The notes under the pieces were generated by a model, which saw only the letters and a program-made list of their open reading frames with translations, was not told the DNA's origin and searched no databases. Below are positions 31,656 to 42,540 of a DNA stretch of 64,000 nucleotides, piece after piece. The stretch spans positions 541,504-605,503 of the forward strand of contig CAJHNH020006223.1 of the NCBI GenBank assembly GCA_905116865.2. The letters are read 5' to 3'. This DNA is from Candidula unifasciata (Eukaryota > Mollusca > Gastropoda > Stylommatophora > Geomitridae). The translations under genes were made by a program, and so were the position numbers. Every line of letters begins with the position of its first letter. The stretch's first letter is position 1.

Positions 31656-31881
31656 AGAAAGTAAGTAAAGTACCCTTTCCCCCGCCATTAGGCGTATAGG
31701 GTATATAGAGCTAGACCTATACATAGACCAATCGGCACAAGCTGGGTGATGTGGGCAGTATCACGCCGGCCGCCTCTACTTCCCGGGATTGCACCCGGTA
31801 CCCACTCAAGGCTGGGTCGACCCAGAGCCAAAGTCATTTTTGAAAAAAAGTCCGGCTCCGCCAGGGAGCGAACCCACGACA
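31656..31881 (-). repeat. SINE-2 copy, private to block A
   Basis: A second SINE-2 immediately after the shared one. Copy C reads straight through (GCTCATTATATAAAGGCTGACC at about 58571), giving an empty site. AT-rich flanks make the target duplication (ATTAAATATAG / ATTATATATATAG) approximate. Confidence 0.85.
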
Positions 31882-32176
31882 TTATATATATAGGCTGACC
31901 TTTAAATGAGTCTCTGTTTGTCTTTTTTCTCTTCTTTCATTTGTATACTCTGTTCCGTCTTTCTCAGCGTCAGGTTTTGAAGAAGCTTCTGGTGCAAGCC
32001 TTTGTGTGTACTAAGTAGATGGTGGTATTTATGACCTCGGATAGTTCATCCACTATCATTCTCTCTCGTAGGCAACACCTAGCTCTGCTTGTGTCTTGGC
32101 GCTGGTGGTGCACTTCTTTGTGGTTGTTTTGACACATGGCCCAATCATTTGATCTCCGGTCTCTTACTGTAGATTA

Positions 32177-32496
32177 AGGGGGAGGGGTGGGGTGAAGGGC
32201 GCATTAGCGCAGTGGATAGGAGACTCACTTTCAAATCCTGCTGCGACTCGCTTCAGCTAACCGCCGGTGCTCGAAACCGAACGGTTCTTGGAGTTCACCC
32301 ATCCTCTGTGTAATGGGCGCCAGAGTTAACACTCTGGGGTGAATGGAGGAACGTCGTTGTAGCTACGTAGTTGCGTTCAGACAGCGAGACAGGCGAACAG
32401 ATTCTTATCAGCTGTCCGTACTGGTAGTAGAGCACTTATGGTTTATAACTGTGTGCAATGACTCTGGTTCACATCTCCCGACTTTACCCGTACTTT
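32177..32496 (+). repeat. SINE-3 insertion with TSD, private to block A
   Basis: About 320 bp containing GGGCGCATTAGCGCAGTGGATAGGAG (a near-perfect tRNA A-box). It is flanked by 13-bp duplications TTACTGTAGATTA (32164-32176) and TTACTGTAGTTTA (32497-32509). Copy C has the single site CTTACTGTAGTTTAGCTGTG (about 58853). I see only one copy of this family in the window. Confidence 0.85.
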
Positions 32497-33179
32497 TTAC
32501 TGTAGTTTAGCTCTGGTTCCGTCCCCACATGTTTTCTGTTACCGTCCTTCTGCTTCTCTATGTTGTTTTAACAAAATATTTCCTTTTTGCAACTGAAGTC
32601 ATGAAGACTGGTACCAAGTGACAAAGGCCACTTTTCGGACGGGAATCCAGCTGGTGCAGAGCAGAAACCCCGTTCAACCCTATACAAGTTATACTGGGGT
32701 ATTCTAGGGTTACGACATAATGTCTAATATCGGTGAGTTCACAGTACAATGTCTGGCTTCAGCTAGTCCTAGGGATTAGGTCGCTGTAGCAAGGAATTTT
32801 CAGCTATAGTCAAACTGCAAGAACAGCAAATTTAATTGGATGTATCCACACACACACAAAATCAATGCAGGAAGCGAAAGAAGAGGAATAAGTAGTTTAG
32901 TTGTCAGCCGCTTCACGCTGCAGGATTATCTGAGGACGGGGATAGGTGAACTTATGATCGGGAATGGTTCGATGTGCAATGATGATGACCTGTCGACTAA
33001 ATAACCACGAACACGTGCACTAGCAGAGCGAACAGTAGAGTTCTGTATTGAACTCACAACCTCATAACACGAGGTCAATGACTTAACTTCTCCACGAACG
33101 TTCTCTACCATTTCTCAGAATGTTGTTACAAGTTTGGTTAATCTTCCTATTATGGGAGTAATTAGTTCTCTCTCTCTCT

Positions 33180-33480
33180 CTATATATATCCTTTTCATGT
33201 CGCTGTTGGCACATAAGGCCTTCACAAGTGATCTCCATTGCTGCCGGTCTGCTGCCCATGTTATCCCATGTCTGTTTACATTCCTTCATTTGCCGTTTTA
33301 TTATCCTTCTCCAGGTTTCCTTAGGTCGTCCACGTCTCCTTTTCTCATCTGCTATCCACCTAGCACTGTTTTTGCCAGAGTGTCACAAGGTATTCTGTAA
33401 ACATGTTCAAGCCAATTCCGTCGTCTTACTTTCATAACATTAGCCAATGATGCACATTCTGTTTTCTTCCTCAGTTCTTC
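33180..33480 (-). pseudogene. LINE C-terminal fragment, private to block A
   Basis: Minus-strand frames read RNWLEHVYRIPCDTLAKTVL then QMKECKQTWDNMGSRPAAME and GLMCQQRHEK, matching the extreme C-terminus common in invertebrate LINE ORF2 proteins (GRPKxTWRR ... A-x-D-R-x-x-W-R-x-L-V). It is absent from the equivalent place in block B (48600-48640). Confidence 0.65.
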
Positions 33481-34214
33481 AAGGTTTAAATTAGATTTCT
33501 AGTGTATTTATTTTTCAAGAAATCTATTCTTTTTTTCAGCGATAAAAAAATTGATCATCGGCGCATCATTCTTGGCTTGCTTTATGCTGACTAATATTTC
33601 GTGTATGTCCCGTACGGATATCATTATTATTATTTCCTGCATAATTTCAGCCTGTCTGATACATTATTTGATGTACTGGAAAGTTCTCATTTGTTTGGCT
33701 GTTCTTTAAGTGCTTTTTCTTTTCTGTAAATGTTAGAGCCAGCATCGATCCCTTTACTTCTATTTTTCAGTTCATTTATATACGTGTTACTAATCAGTAG
33801 ATAGTTCTCGATAACAAAAATATATTTGACCAAGACCAGTAACATGAAATGTAGATCTTGACAAAAGACAGCAAATTTCACAGAAATCGTAACGTTGACC
33901 GACGACACTCAGATGATATTCGAAAAAGCACGAGCTAGACGTGTATTTCATTGCGACTGAATAGTTCGGTACTTAATTATGCGCGTTTGCTTATTTATCG
34001 CGTGCACCCGTTAACCAGCCAGTTATATATATATATATATGCATACATACAAATTTAAACTTTTAGTCAGTATATGCTATACTGTCCACAAAAATGAAAC
34101 GCAGCATACGAGATGATGCAACTAAAAGTGAAGCTTGTTGCTCGGACAACGGGAAAATAGCCTGAAATGTTCACACGACCATCATTTCACGCGCAGAGCT
34201 GAAATTTACTCTAC

Positions 34215-34990
34215 AATAATCATGAGCGCTCTACCTATGTACTAATCCTGGGTGTGAGTCATAGGCAATGACAACAGTCCTCTACCTATGTACCAGTCCT
34301 GACCTATTGGTGTGAGTCATGGGCAATGACAACAGTCATCTACCTATGTACCAATCCTGGGTGTGAGTCATAGGCAATGACAACAGTCCGCTACCTATGT
34401 ACCAGTCCTGACCTATTGGTGTGAGTCATGGGCAATGACAACAGTCATCTACCTATGTACCAATCCTGGGTGTGAGTCATAGGCAATGACAACAGTCCGC
34501 TACCTATGTACCAGTCCTGACCTATTGGTGTGAGTCATAGGCAATGACAACAGCTTTAGGCCTCAGAAATGAGATATCTAAGAAAGGTGGTCCAAGTGAC
34601 AAGAAGGGACAAAGTCCGCAATCAGACAATACGTCAAGATCTTGAAACTCATTCCTTACAAACCCGAGTGGATCAGTCACAGTTAAGATGGTTTGGACAT
34701 ATATGCAAAATGGGAGAAAATCGGCCACTATGACAGTCATTGGAGGCTAAGAACCAGGAAACTAGACTTTCAGGACGACCCAGGGACCGCTGGGAAGACA
34801 ACGTCCGACAGTCCCAAACTGACAGCGGGATGGAATTGAACAAAGCCAGAAAGAAAACTACTGATAGAGACGTCTGGTGATCTCTCTGGCAAATCTGTAC
34901 ACCCGAAGTTAGAAGAGGAGCGACTAAGAAAGTAAATATAATCATGAGCATAGGAAAACCAGCAATAGCCAAAATATTTTTGACATTAAC
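34215..34990 (+). pseudogene. LINE ORF2 C-terminus nested in Tc1-1
   Basis: After the tandem part the frame reads ASEMRYLRKVVQVTRRDK, QLRWFGHICKMGENR and LSGRPRDRWEDNVRQSQ, typical of LINE C-termini. The corresponding segment is present in block B (about 45170-45690, inverted), so it was nested before the A/B split. Confidence 0.75.
34222..34550. repeat. Tandem repeat of a LINE coding motif
   Basis: Alternating units with and without GACCTATTG (higher-order period about 117 bp) are built on CTACCTATGTACCAGTCCTG...GTGTGAGTCATGGGCAATGA. In one frame this is Y-V-P-V-L-T-Y-x-C-E-S-W-A-M-T-T, the conserved LINE motif after the RT palm. Block B has only about one to two units (45590-45690). Confidence 0.85.
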
Positions 34991-35879
34991 TCGCCACAGG
35001 TTTAGAACTATAGCATGGCATTTTGGGAAATTCAAAGCTCGCAGATCGTGCTAATGGATTCCCATAAAAGAGTCTCGTTTCTTAAATTAATTCAATTGAA
35101 AATTCAATACTTAAGTATGGCTCTCCTTATTACAGAACACCGACTCCATATCACTGAACGTTAACAGGCTGGTCAGACATTAGGTGTTGTGGCCCAACAA
35201 TGTCATATGGTTAGAGAAGTACCATGGAGGTGATTTCAATAAAGTGGCTCAGTGGCAAACCGAATGCGGTGTAGAAGAGCCTGAGTCACAACAGCCGACA
35301 AAGACCGATTCATTCGGCTCCGTCACCGCTGGAATCGACTTGCATCTGCGCCATCCACAGTCCAGTCAATGACAGTAACTCGTCGCAAATTAGCTCAAAC
35401 GGTCAGGAACCGACAGGTACTCAAAGACCCTGCATAGGTCCTGTACTTACCGACCGATATGGCCAGAACTAACTACAGTGGGTTAACCAGTATCGTCAAT
35501 GTACCGATGAGAGAGAGAGAGAGTGGCGATAAGTTTAGTTTACAGACGAATCGAATAGTGACTTTGTGCTCCAGGGACACGATAAACGGAGCAGGGTTTA
35601 CGGTAGATTCCACGAGGTCTGCGCCCAGAACTGCGCGTATGAAGCTCTTCCACAAGGTGATGGAGGTGCTTTGATGTGCGTTGATATCAGCTTCTTGTGG
35701 AAAATGAAGGACGCCGAAATGCCCAACGACACGTCGCAGAAATTCTTCTTCCTAACGCTGAACTGGCTGCAGGATGGTATATTTTTCAGCAGAATAACTC
35801 AAGACCTCATGTGACACTACTCACACCCAGTTCCTCACTGACAAAAAACGTCCAGACTATTCTGTGACCAATTATGTCT

Positions 35880-36135
35880 TTAGATATGACCCCCATAACA
35901 CTTATGTGATGAACTCTATATACGATTCCATGCCTAATCATGGCTTTAGTCATGAACCCCATAGAACACATTTGTGATGACCTCGAGAGACGATTCCATG
36001 TTCAATCATGTATTTAGACATGACCTCCATAGAACATTTACGTGATGAAATCGAGAGACGAGTCCGAGACCAATCATGTCGCTAGACATGACCTCTATAG
36101 AACAGTTATGTGATGAATTCAAGAGACGAGTCCGT
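35880..36135. repeat. 68-bp tandem repeat, copy A (about 3-4 units)
   Basis: Units contain CATGTCnnTAGACATGACC, a stretch coding for the transposase SIEHL region and GAGAGACGAGTCC. They are decayed here compared with 61990-62402. They lie within the transposase segment carrying the catalytic Glu. Confidence 0.85.
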
Positions 36136-36640
36136 CACTTAGACGTCTTTTACACTGCAAGAGGAGTGAACAACCACCCCACAACAGATCCAACAGCTAA
36201 TGAGATCAATACGGAAGACATTTTTTTACCGATAGAGGCCATACATTCTACTGAAAAGGAGGTTATAATTTGCAAAGGAATAAAAGTGCAAGTCAAATGT
36301 AATTGACATCATTGCACTGCTCAAGTCTTAAAGTTTTTTACGTCAAGATTTAACAATGAATTCCGTCGAAATAACATTTCGGTACAACTTTGTACAGTGC
36401 TCCGTTTTCTTTTTGTGGACAGTGAAATTAAGTATGGAAAAATATTTGTTGCCTCCAAGGTGTATTTGGTTCCTATGAAATTAACGTACTCGTGAATTTG
36501 TTATCATGTTTTCTTTGAGTGAAAAAAAAAATTGAAATGTACTTGTCAATTCGTGAATTTTTTTTTTTTAAAGTGAAAAAAACTGTAACTAGTGATTGAA
36601 CAGTTCATTAAGTTGCAGAATAACCTTGACAATTTCAACC

Positions 36641-37699
36641 ATGAAACTGTTTAACAGCTCCACCTATAACCCAGCAGAAAGTGAGGACATCAATAACGTT
36701 ATGACAATACAAATTACAGAGAGACTACATCAAATATTAGTACTAATCAACAATTTAATTCTGTGCGGATTGATAAGTTGTTTTGGAGTCGTTGCTAATA
36801 TTATTAATTTAATTGTCTTTTATCGACAAGGTTTATATACAACCATTAATATTAGTTTATTCGCCTTGACGGTGTCCGATATTTCCTGTTTGCTCTTTCA
36901 ATTGTGGATGATTGTTACTTTTATTTTGCCTCACTTTGGATTACCTCTTGTTTACATAGACTTAATGCACACAACTGGAGCATGGCCCCATGAAGCAATG
37001 TGTAGACTGACCTGTACAACAACCGTCTATATCACCTTCGAGAGATGTTTGTGTGTGGTTTTCCCGCTGACAGTTACACAAATAATTACCGTCAAGAGAA
37101 CGACCGTAATTATTCTGTGTATTTACATGGTGACTTTACTATTCTTGATCCCTGCCTTTATGTCAACTCCCATGGGGTGGAAATTCTACCCTGGTATAAA
37201 CCGAACACTTTTTAGTGCAATTCCGTCAAAAAGGGACCTTGAAGTTCAAAACGTCCTGGGTAATTTAAACGCCTGCTTTGCAATTGTATCAATTACGGCT
37301 GTGGTCGTTTTCACATCTGTCTTAATCTACAAACTGAGAGTGAAAACCGCCTGGCGTCGATCAGCAAATATTCAACAGAAGAAAGCGGAAACATTGTCTA
37401 ACAGAGACAGATCTACTTTGACAATGGTTATCATGATGGCTGTGATTGTGGCGGCATGCTATGCACCGTCTGTCATACTGTGTCTTGTAGCATTCTTCGA
37501 GCAAGAATTTCGTTTGGGAGGAAGATATGTCAAGCTACATGAAGCATGCTGGTCGTTTGCTCTTGTGCTTGAGAACCTTAACTCAAGCATCAATATTTTC
37601 TTGTATTTAAAAATGAGTTCAAAATACAGAGAGACTTTTAGCAGTCTGTTTAGTTTTTGTAGAATTCGAAATATGTCCCCGCGATTACATAAGAAATAA
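36641..37699 (+). CDS. Rhodopsin-class GPCR, chemosensory-type, 352 aa
   Basis: Single-exon seven-span receptor. ATG at 36641 is chosen because it is the first ATG in frame, in a fair context (AACCATGA) and conserved in copies B and C; an in-frame TTG 45 nt upstream is not needed. TM1 ~31-60 (F-G-V-V-A-N-I-I-N-L), TM2 ~69-95 (LFALTVSD), TM3 ~117-140 (C121; ERC replaces DRY at 134-136), TM4 ~154-175, TM5 ~207-231, TM6 ~260-286 (CYAPS replaces CWxP), TM7 ~301-322 (NSSINIFLY replaces NPxxY), basic helix 8. N-glycosylation sites at N5-S-S and N187-R-T. No Cys in ECL2, so the usual TM3-ECL2 disulfide is missing. It resembles gastropod lineage-specific chemoreceptors; the ligand is unknown. About 86% identical to copy C by hand count. 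Confidence 0.9.
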   Translation: MKLFNSSTYNPAESEDINNVMTIQITERLHQILVLINNLILCGLISCFGVVANIINLIVFYRQGLYTTINISLFALTVSDISCLLFQLWMIVTFILPHFGLPLVYIDLMHTTGAWPHEAMCRLTCTTTVYITFERCLCVVFPLTVTQIITVKRTTVIILCIYMVTLLFLIPAFMSTPMGWKFYPGINRTLFSAIPSKRDLEVQNVLGNLNACFAIVSITAVVVFTSVLIYKLRVKTAWRRSANIQQKKAETLSNRDRSTLTMVIMMAVIVAACYAPSVILCLVAFFEQEFRLGGRYVKLHEACWSFALVLENLNSSINIFLYLKMSSKYRETFSSLFSFCRIRNMSPRLHKK

Positions 37700-37813
37700 T
37701 ACAATATAGAAATGAATTTCAAAATCCTTCAGACTCCAATTCGTACTAAAGTAACGAAAATGCCAAAAATGTAACTGAAAATTATTATTGAGATGAGACC
37801 CAGGTTTTAGGAT

Positions 37814-37819
37814 AATAAA
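37814..37819 (+). terminator. Candidate polyadenylation signal
   Basis: An AATAAA hexamer about 115 nt after the stop of the copy A receptor. Use is inferred only. Confidence 0.35.
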
Positions 37820-38012
37820 TTTCTCTCAGGTGGTTTTGTAAAAAGTAAGACTTACTTCCCATGCTTTTCTTCTGGCAAACGTGTATTTTGTGTCAATGTT
37901 ATTAATGTTAAAAATAGGCATCATTTGCAGAGCCGTCTAAACAACCCAGTGACAAACCAGCGTGCTGGGCTCCAAAGACAACCACTCACAAGAATGACAT
38001 GTTTATTCATGA

Positions 38013-38207
38013 CAGCGGTTATCAGCCTGTGGGTCATGACCCCTTTGGGGGTGAACGACCCTTTAACATGGGTCGACTTAGACCATCAGAGAACACATTT
38101 CACTAAAGTTATAAAGTAGCAGCCAAAATAGTTTTATTGTTGGGGGTCGCCACAACATGAGGAACTATATTAAATGCTCACGGAATTAGGAAAATTGAGA
38201 ATCACTG
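38013..38207. mobile_element. hAT-type MITE, 195 bp
   Basis: Ends CAGCGGTTATCAGCCTG and, inverted, CAGTGATTCTCAATTTT. The interior (GGGGGTCGCCACAACATGAG, GACCATCAGAGAACACATTT) matches the MITE at 9678-9887 in reverse orientation. The 8-bp flanks ATTCATGA and ATTTATGG are an imperfect duplication. Confidence 0.8.
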
Positions 38208-39226
38208 ATTTATGGCGAGTCGCTTGATATACATAGATTAGCATGGGGCCTCTATGCTCGTGGGGCCCCCTGGCAAATGCCCAGGGGGCCAACGCCTCAA
38301 CATATGATGTGTGTTCGAATCTAAAAACATGGCGCCGGCTGGTGTGCTTGCTAATAACTAACCGCTCTGCCGCAGCCAGTGATAAGTTGAGTCCAGTAAT
38401 TTAAATTGTTATTCAGACGCCCCGCGCTTTTATTAGAGTGAGATACAATTGTAGATGACTTGGTAACGATAATTAGCCGAACTCGTGTATCCATTCAATT
38501 ATATGATAAGATATACATGCAATATAAATTTGATAAAACACGTTATTGTTAAAATACTATGTCAAATATACCATATGATAATTTTTTTTAATATCTTTGA
38601 GTGCATTGGTTAGTATATGCAAGATAAGTAATCAAATCTTATAGTATATAAAAAAACGTATATTTATTTTATTGTTTATTAAAGGTTATGGTGGCGGATC
38701 ATTGTTCTTGTTTCAGGTTGTTAATAACTTAAAAGATAAGGCATTTTAAATTAGTATGTTGATTGTTCACAGTGACGTTATTTCTGTATTTGACATACAG
38801 TGAACAATATTTAGTTTTTAATATTCTACAATATTTACACAGCAGTTTCCCCCGATTAAAAATTATTACTTTCCTATTATTCACGGTATTGATTTAGTTT
38901 AAGTGACGCTACACATCGTTAGAAAGCTGAAGACAAAAACAAAATGAATAAACCAATCAAATCAGCGGATGCGTACACATCTAAAGAAAATTCTTGACTA
39001 GGCTTTTTTATTGGTAAAAGTGAACAACGTCTGCCTGAAATCAAACTTCAACACTAAGGACAGTTTGGAAAGCGATATCGCAGAGTGCATGAAGAATGTG
39101 CAAGATCTACGCTCTCTAGAGCAGCGGATTTGGCGTTTTCTATTGCGTGTTATCACATGGTGAGAAGATTTATCCTTGGACAGTGAGCAAACATAGTTTA
39201 TAATCAGTTACTGAAATGATTAAAGG
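38208..39226. other. AT-rich unassigned region
   Basis: Strongly AT-rich from about 38450 with no reading frame of note. A GC-rich patch at 38250-38290 contains a GGGGCCCCC palindrome. Nothing is supported. Confidence 0.3.
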
Positions 39227-41400
39227 CTAGTATCGTGGAAACAATATTCTTTGCTCCATGTCCATTACTGCCATAATTTTTAGTGCATTACGACCTTTTT
39301 GCGCCTTTGACAAGACCACCTCTATGCGATCCTTGAAAGACAAGCTTCTGTCAAAGGTGATACCCAGGTACCGCAGTCTGCTGTCTCTCTTGCCATTTAA
39401 TTTGAGTCTTGAAACATCAGATCTTACAATCCTGTTGTCCAGAGAAAACCACAGGACGGTTGCCTTGTCTGGGTTGATTACATCACTAATCTCTCTACAC
39501 CAGTCGATCACCTTATCTACTGTCGCCTGTTACTCTTGAGGAATTCCATTGCGATCTCTCCACTGCCTATATGCGAGAATATCCTCTAAGAATGTCAATA
39601 TTCTACCAACTCCAAGTATTTCCAGTTCCGCAGTTTGGCTCGTGATGCTGACCACATAACCCTTCTTGTGCCGTTTGGTCTATAATAATATAGGTCTAGC
39701 CCTATATGCCCCATACGCCCAAAGGCGTGGAAAAGAGTCCTTTACTTACTTTTTTTTTTACAGTTTGGCTCGCAAACACATTAAACAGCACAGGTTACAC
39801 TACAGATCGCTGTGATAGTCCTATGGCTATAATATGTGACTCCAAGGTTTACGAACACAGGCGGAGAGCTGCCCGAAGAAAATACAAAAAAGCTGCAGTC
39901 CAGTTTACCAGCCAAGGATAGACTCCCTTCTATATATGCGTTGTGATCAAGACATTATATCTGACTGTTGTAAGCATCTTCTAAATCAAGTACTGCTGCA
40001 AAAGTTGCCGCATTTGGCCATGCATCTCTCTCTGAGCGGTAACTTCCCGAACCTCCTGGAAGGAGCTTTCTATGTTCCCAGAATTCTTGTAGCTTACCCG
40101 ATACTATCTTCTCCAGCACTATGCCAAAATTGTTTTGTAAGATTATGATCCTAAAGCCACTGAGCGTTGAATGATCCTAGCAAGGATTAGGAAATGGAAT
40201 CAGGTAGCTGTGCATCCACTCTTGTAGAACTGAAGCAGTCCTAATGCTCTGGTCGAAAGAGGTAGTCATCTTCAACGGGTCTGCAACACTCATGTCCCTC
40301 ATATCTGACCCCGTCAGGCTCGGGTGCAGTGTCTTTCACGCTTTTTAGAACCAGTTTCACATCTTCCACCTGTATGATGTCTTCATAATGTTGATTCATT
40401 ATGGCGGCTGACAGATCTGCTCTAACTGCATCTCTGTTGTCTCCATCATTGTTGTCTGTATGTTAAATAAACCTCTTCAGGAAAACCTCACCCTTCTCTT
40501 TGTCTGTGGTCAATAGCAAGGCGTCGTCTCTATGAATCGTTCCCACTAATCTGGGACGATCTTTCTTGATCATCTGTCTATGTCCCAGTCTTCCAAATTT
40601 CATTTTAAAATGTTCCCATTTTGCTACTTTTAGCCACTGCTGCACAACGCTTGAAAACCTATCTCCTATCTTTCTTATCTCTTTCCGCGCACTCTAATTC
40701 TTTCTGTGAGCTTAGGGCTGTCTGTTGCACTTTAAACGCTTTACTGCAGCTCTCTTGAACTTCCATGCCTGTTCTACCTCTGATTTCTACCATGGAGGCT
40801 GCACAAAAGTAGTTCTGCCATTCCTATTCCATGCCAATTATTGGAGGCGTGAAAAAAAAAAAAAAAGGTATTTGTCCATTCATGCTTGAAAGATCTACGA
40901 GCTCTTGAAGCTTCGATTTTACTGGATTTGGAGAATAATACCGAACATGGCAGATTATTACTTCCATGATCGCCCAGAACAATCCATCTGGTATCCAGTA
41001 CTGCTGATAGGGTAACAAACATCAAGTCATTAGCCTTGTCTGCATCGCTGGGCCTTACTGCCATTCTAGTTGGCCTTCCATCATTTATGCAGATACAATT
41101 TGAATCAACCATGGTATCAGCAAAGCCAGCTCCCTGTCGATTTTCCCCCAGTACTGTCCCATTCATTCTTCCGTGCATTGAAATCCCCACAAATGAGGAA
41201 CCTGTTGCCGGGGATCTTCTCTAGGTCTTTCAGCCAGTCCCACTGTTGCTTTGTGACTAATAAACCCACGGCAGCATACATGTTTTTATTATGTTCCAGC
41301 GTAGGTCCCAATCCCCATCTGTATTCCCTGCATCTCCACAGCATCATGATTACATCGAATTGGGTCAAGATAAGACGTGGACAGATAGACAATATAAAGT
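39227..41400 (-). pseudogene. Second LINE ORF2 copy (endonuclease-RT), decayed
   Basis: Same family as 20429-23990, read on minus: endonuclease part (QWDWLKDLEKIPGNRFLICG, DFNARKNEWDS, CINDGRPTRMAVRPSDADKA), an RT N-terminus near 40330, an RT core with the catalytic FADD decayed to FLED-like sequence near 39600, and a thumb region (SKAQKGRNALKIMAVMDMEQ) ending at about 39227. A SINE-2 fragment is inserted at 39643-39760. RNase H and the 3' tail are missing. Confidence 0.85.
39643..39760 (+). repeat. SINE-2 3' fragment with 12-bp TSD, inside LINE
   Basis: Sequence from GCTGACCACATAACCC to GGCGTGGAAAAGAGTCCTTT plus a T-rich tail, flanked by perfect 12-bp duplications CAGTTTGGCTCG (39631-39642 and 39761-39772). 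It shows that a head-truncated SINE-2 was still mobilised into an already resident LINE. Confidence 0.9.
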
Positions 41401-42119
41401 TACCACTATATCATTCTGTTTGTTCGATTACAGAAGGCTTATATCAATGCAAAGAATATACTCGAGAACTTGGCAACAACTGGCAAGATTGGTAGAAAGA
41501 GGACAGGGGGAAAGCAGAGAGGTAAACATCTTGATGGTTTAGTGACATACATGGGACGGTACAATGGCACCACCCGATCTGTGATTCTCCTCTGTGTAGG
41601 ATTGTGAATGATGACCGACCACCTATGCTTTTCGGCATGGCACATGATGAAGAGGTTAATGATATTTTCAAGAAGAAAAAAAGGGGGAGGGGGGAGTGGG
41701 GGGTGGGGGGCTGAACTATTTATTTTCCTCAAATTGGGCGGCTGGCCAAAAAAGTTTGGTAAACACTGCACTAGAACGTTGTCGTATTCTTCCTTATTGT
41801 CGATACTTGTAGGTTTACAGCGAGATACTCGGCAGTGTGTCTTTTGTTGGTGTGTTAGCAGCCTCTGAAGTTTTTTAGTCTGTCTACTTTAGAAAGAACA
41901 CCAACATTGAGTATCTGGATTCCCTAATGTCTGCTGAGTATTGAACTATCAAACAGCAGTGGGAAGAAAGTGGCTACGGTACAAGGTATTAGTTAATTGA
42001 AAGATTATACTCATTGCACCTCGGACAAGTTCATAAGTGCTCGGATACCAATCTTCAGGATATCCCCCAGCGTGTGGCGACTGATAACACCACTTCTGTC
42101 AAGACTTTTTAAAAACTTA
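41401..42119. other. Unassigned spacer between LINE and block B
   Basis: There is a G-rich run at about 41680-41712. The overlapping frames on both strands between 41439 and 41868 show no domain. Confidence 0.3.
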
Positions 42120-42205
42120 TAGAGTAACACAAATAGGAATAGAAAATGCAAGAGGAGTTTCCATAGCACTAGGAGTTCTGTGAAAGTACAATGGTATAAA
42201 ATTTA
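42120..42205 (+). pseudogene. LINE fragment, about 85 bp
   Basis: Matches the LINE at 7760-8385 over the RVTQIGIENARGVSIALGVL coding block only. Confidence 0.5.
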
Positions 42206-42212
42206 CTAAAAG

Positions 42213-42357
42213 TTAGTTGCGTATCTTTTACAGGACGTTGCAGAACCAACCCCAGAATTAAGTGGCTGTTGTGGGTTTTTTGGGGCAAATTTTACTTTCA
42301 GTAGTTTGCCATTGACTTTGAACAGTCAACTCTCGGTACCTCAGTCGAAACTAGCGC
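42213..42357 (-). repeat. SINE-1, 3' part
   Basis: TTAGTTGCGTATCTTTTACA through CGAAACTAGCGCAA; the tRNA head is missing. Next to the truncated receptor pseudogene. Confidence 0.75.
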
Positions 42358-42477
42358 AAATCAAAACAAAATGTACAACGCTCAAGATATTCAGCTCTTA
42401 TGTCCATGCGTATTATAGAACGATTTCGTGCAAAAGACAGTAGTATACATTTATACTCTATTTTTGGTTTGTTTATT

Positions 42478-42540
42478 TTTGTTTTAAAGCCCCACTTTGG
42501 CTGTTTCTGAGGTCCTAATATAACCCTACCTATGGTCTGA
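42478..42540 (+). repeat. Repeat-4 fragment at the pseudogene break
   Basis: AAAGCCCCACTTTGGCTGTTTCTGAGGTC is the start of Repeat-4. Receptor homology stops exactly where this fragment begins, inside TM6. Confidence 0.7.

Larger units (their letters stand above)
34077..36427 (+). mobile_element. Tc1-like element (Tc1-1), copy A, dead
   Basis: Its left end, about TACTGTCCACAAAAATGAAA, is matched by the inverse TTTCTTTTTGTGGACAGTGA at about 36408-36427. Transposase relic in between: an HTH-like VAQQCHMVREVPWR, AKDRFIRLRHRWNRLA-type sequence, FTDES (first catalytic Asp, about 35540), QQNNSRPHVT (second Asp changed to Asn), SIEQLCDEFKRRVR (catalytic Glu retained) and a C-terminal TPQQIQQLMRSI. 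Many stops. A LINE fragment (34215-34990) and tandem repeats lie inside. The receptor starts about 215 bp beyond its right terminus. Confidence 0.85.
29551..37750 (+). repeat. Segmental duplication, copy A (receptor block)
   Basis: Collinear with copy C: 29815-30660 matches 57005-57840, 31050-31170 matches 58020-58110, 31890-32165 matches 58570-58860, 32560-32880 matches 59180-59810, and the Tc1-1 end plus receptor match 61550-63999. In reverse it matches copy B, for example 32940-33110 with 48640-48800 and 33530-33910 with 48560-48251 plus 46298-46230. Insertions private to A are annotated separately. Confidence 0.9.

Noticed and set aside
36596..36640. Upstream in-frame TTG as start of the copy A receptor
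   Set aside because: Non-ATG start is not needed in an animal gene; the first in-frame ATG at 36641 lies in a fair context, is conserved in all three copies and leaves a standard-length N-terminus. The same applies to 62863-62907.
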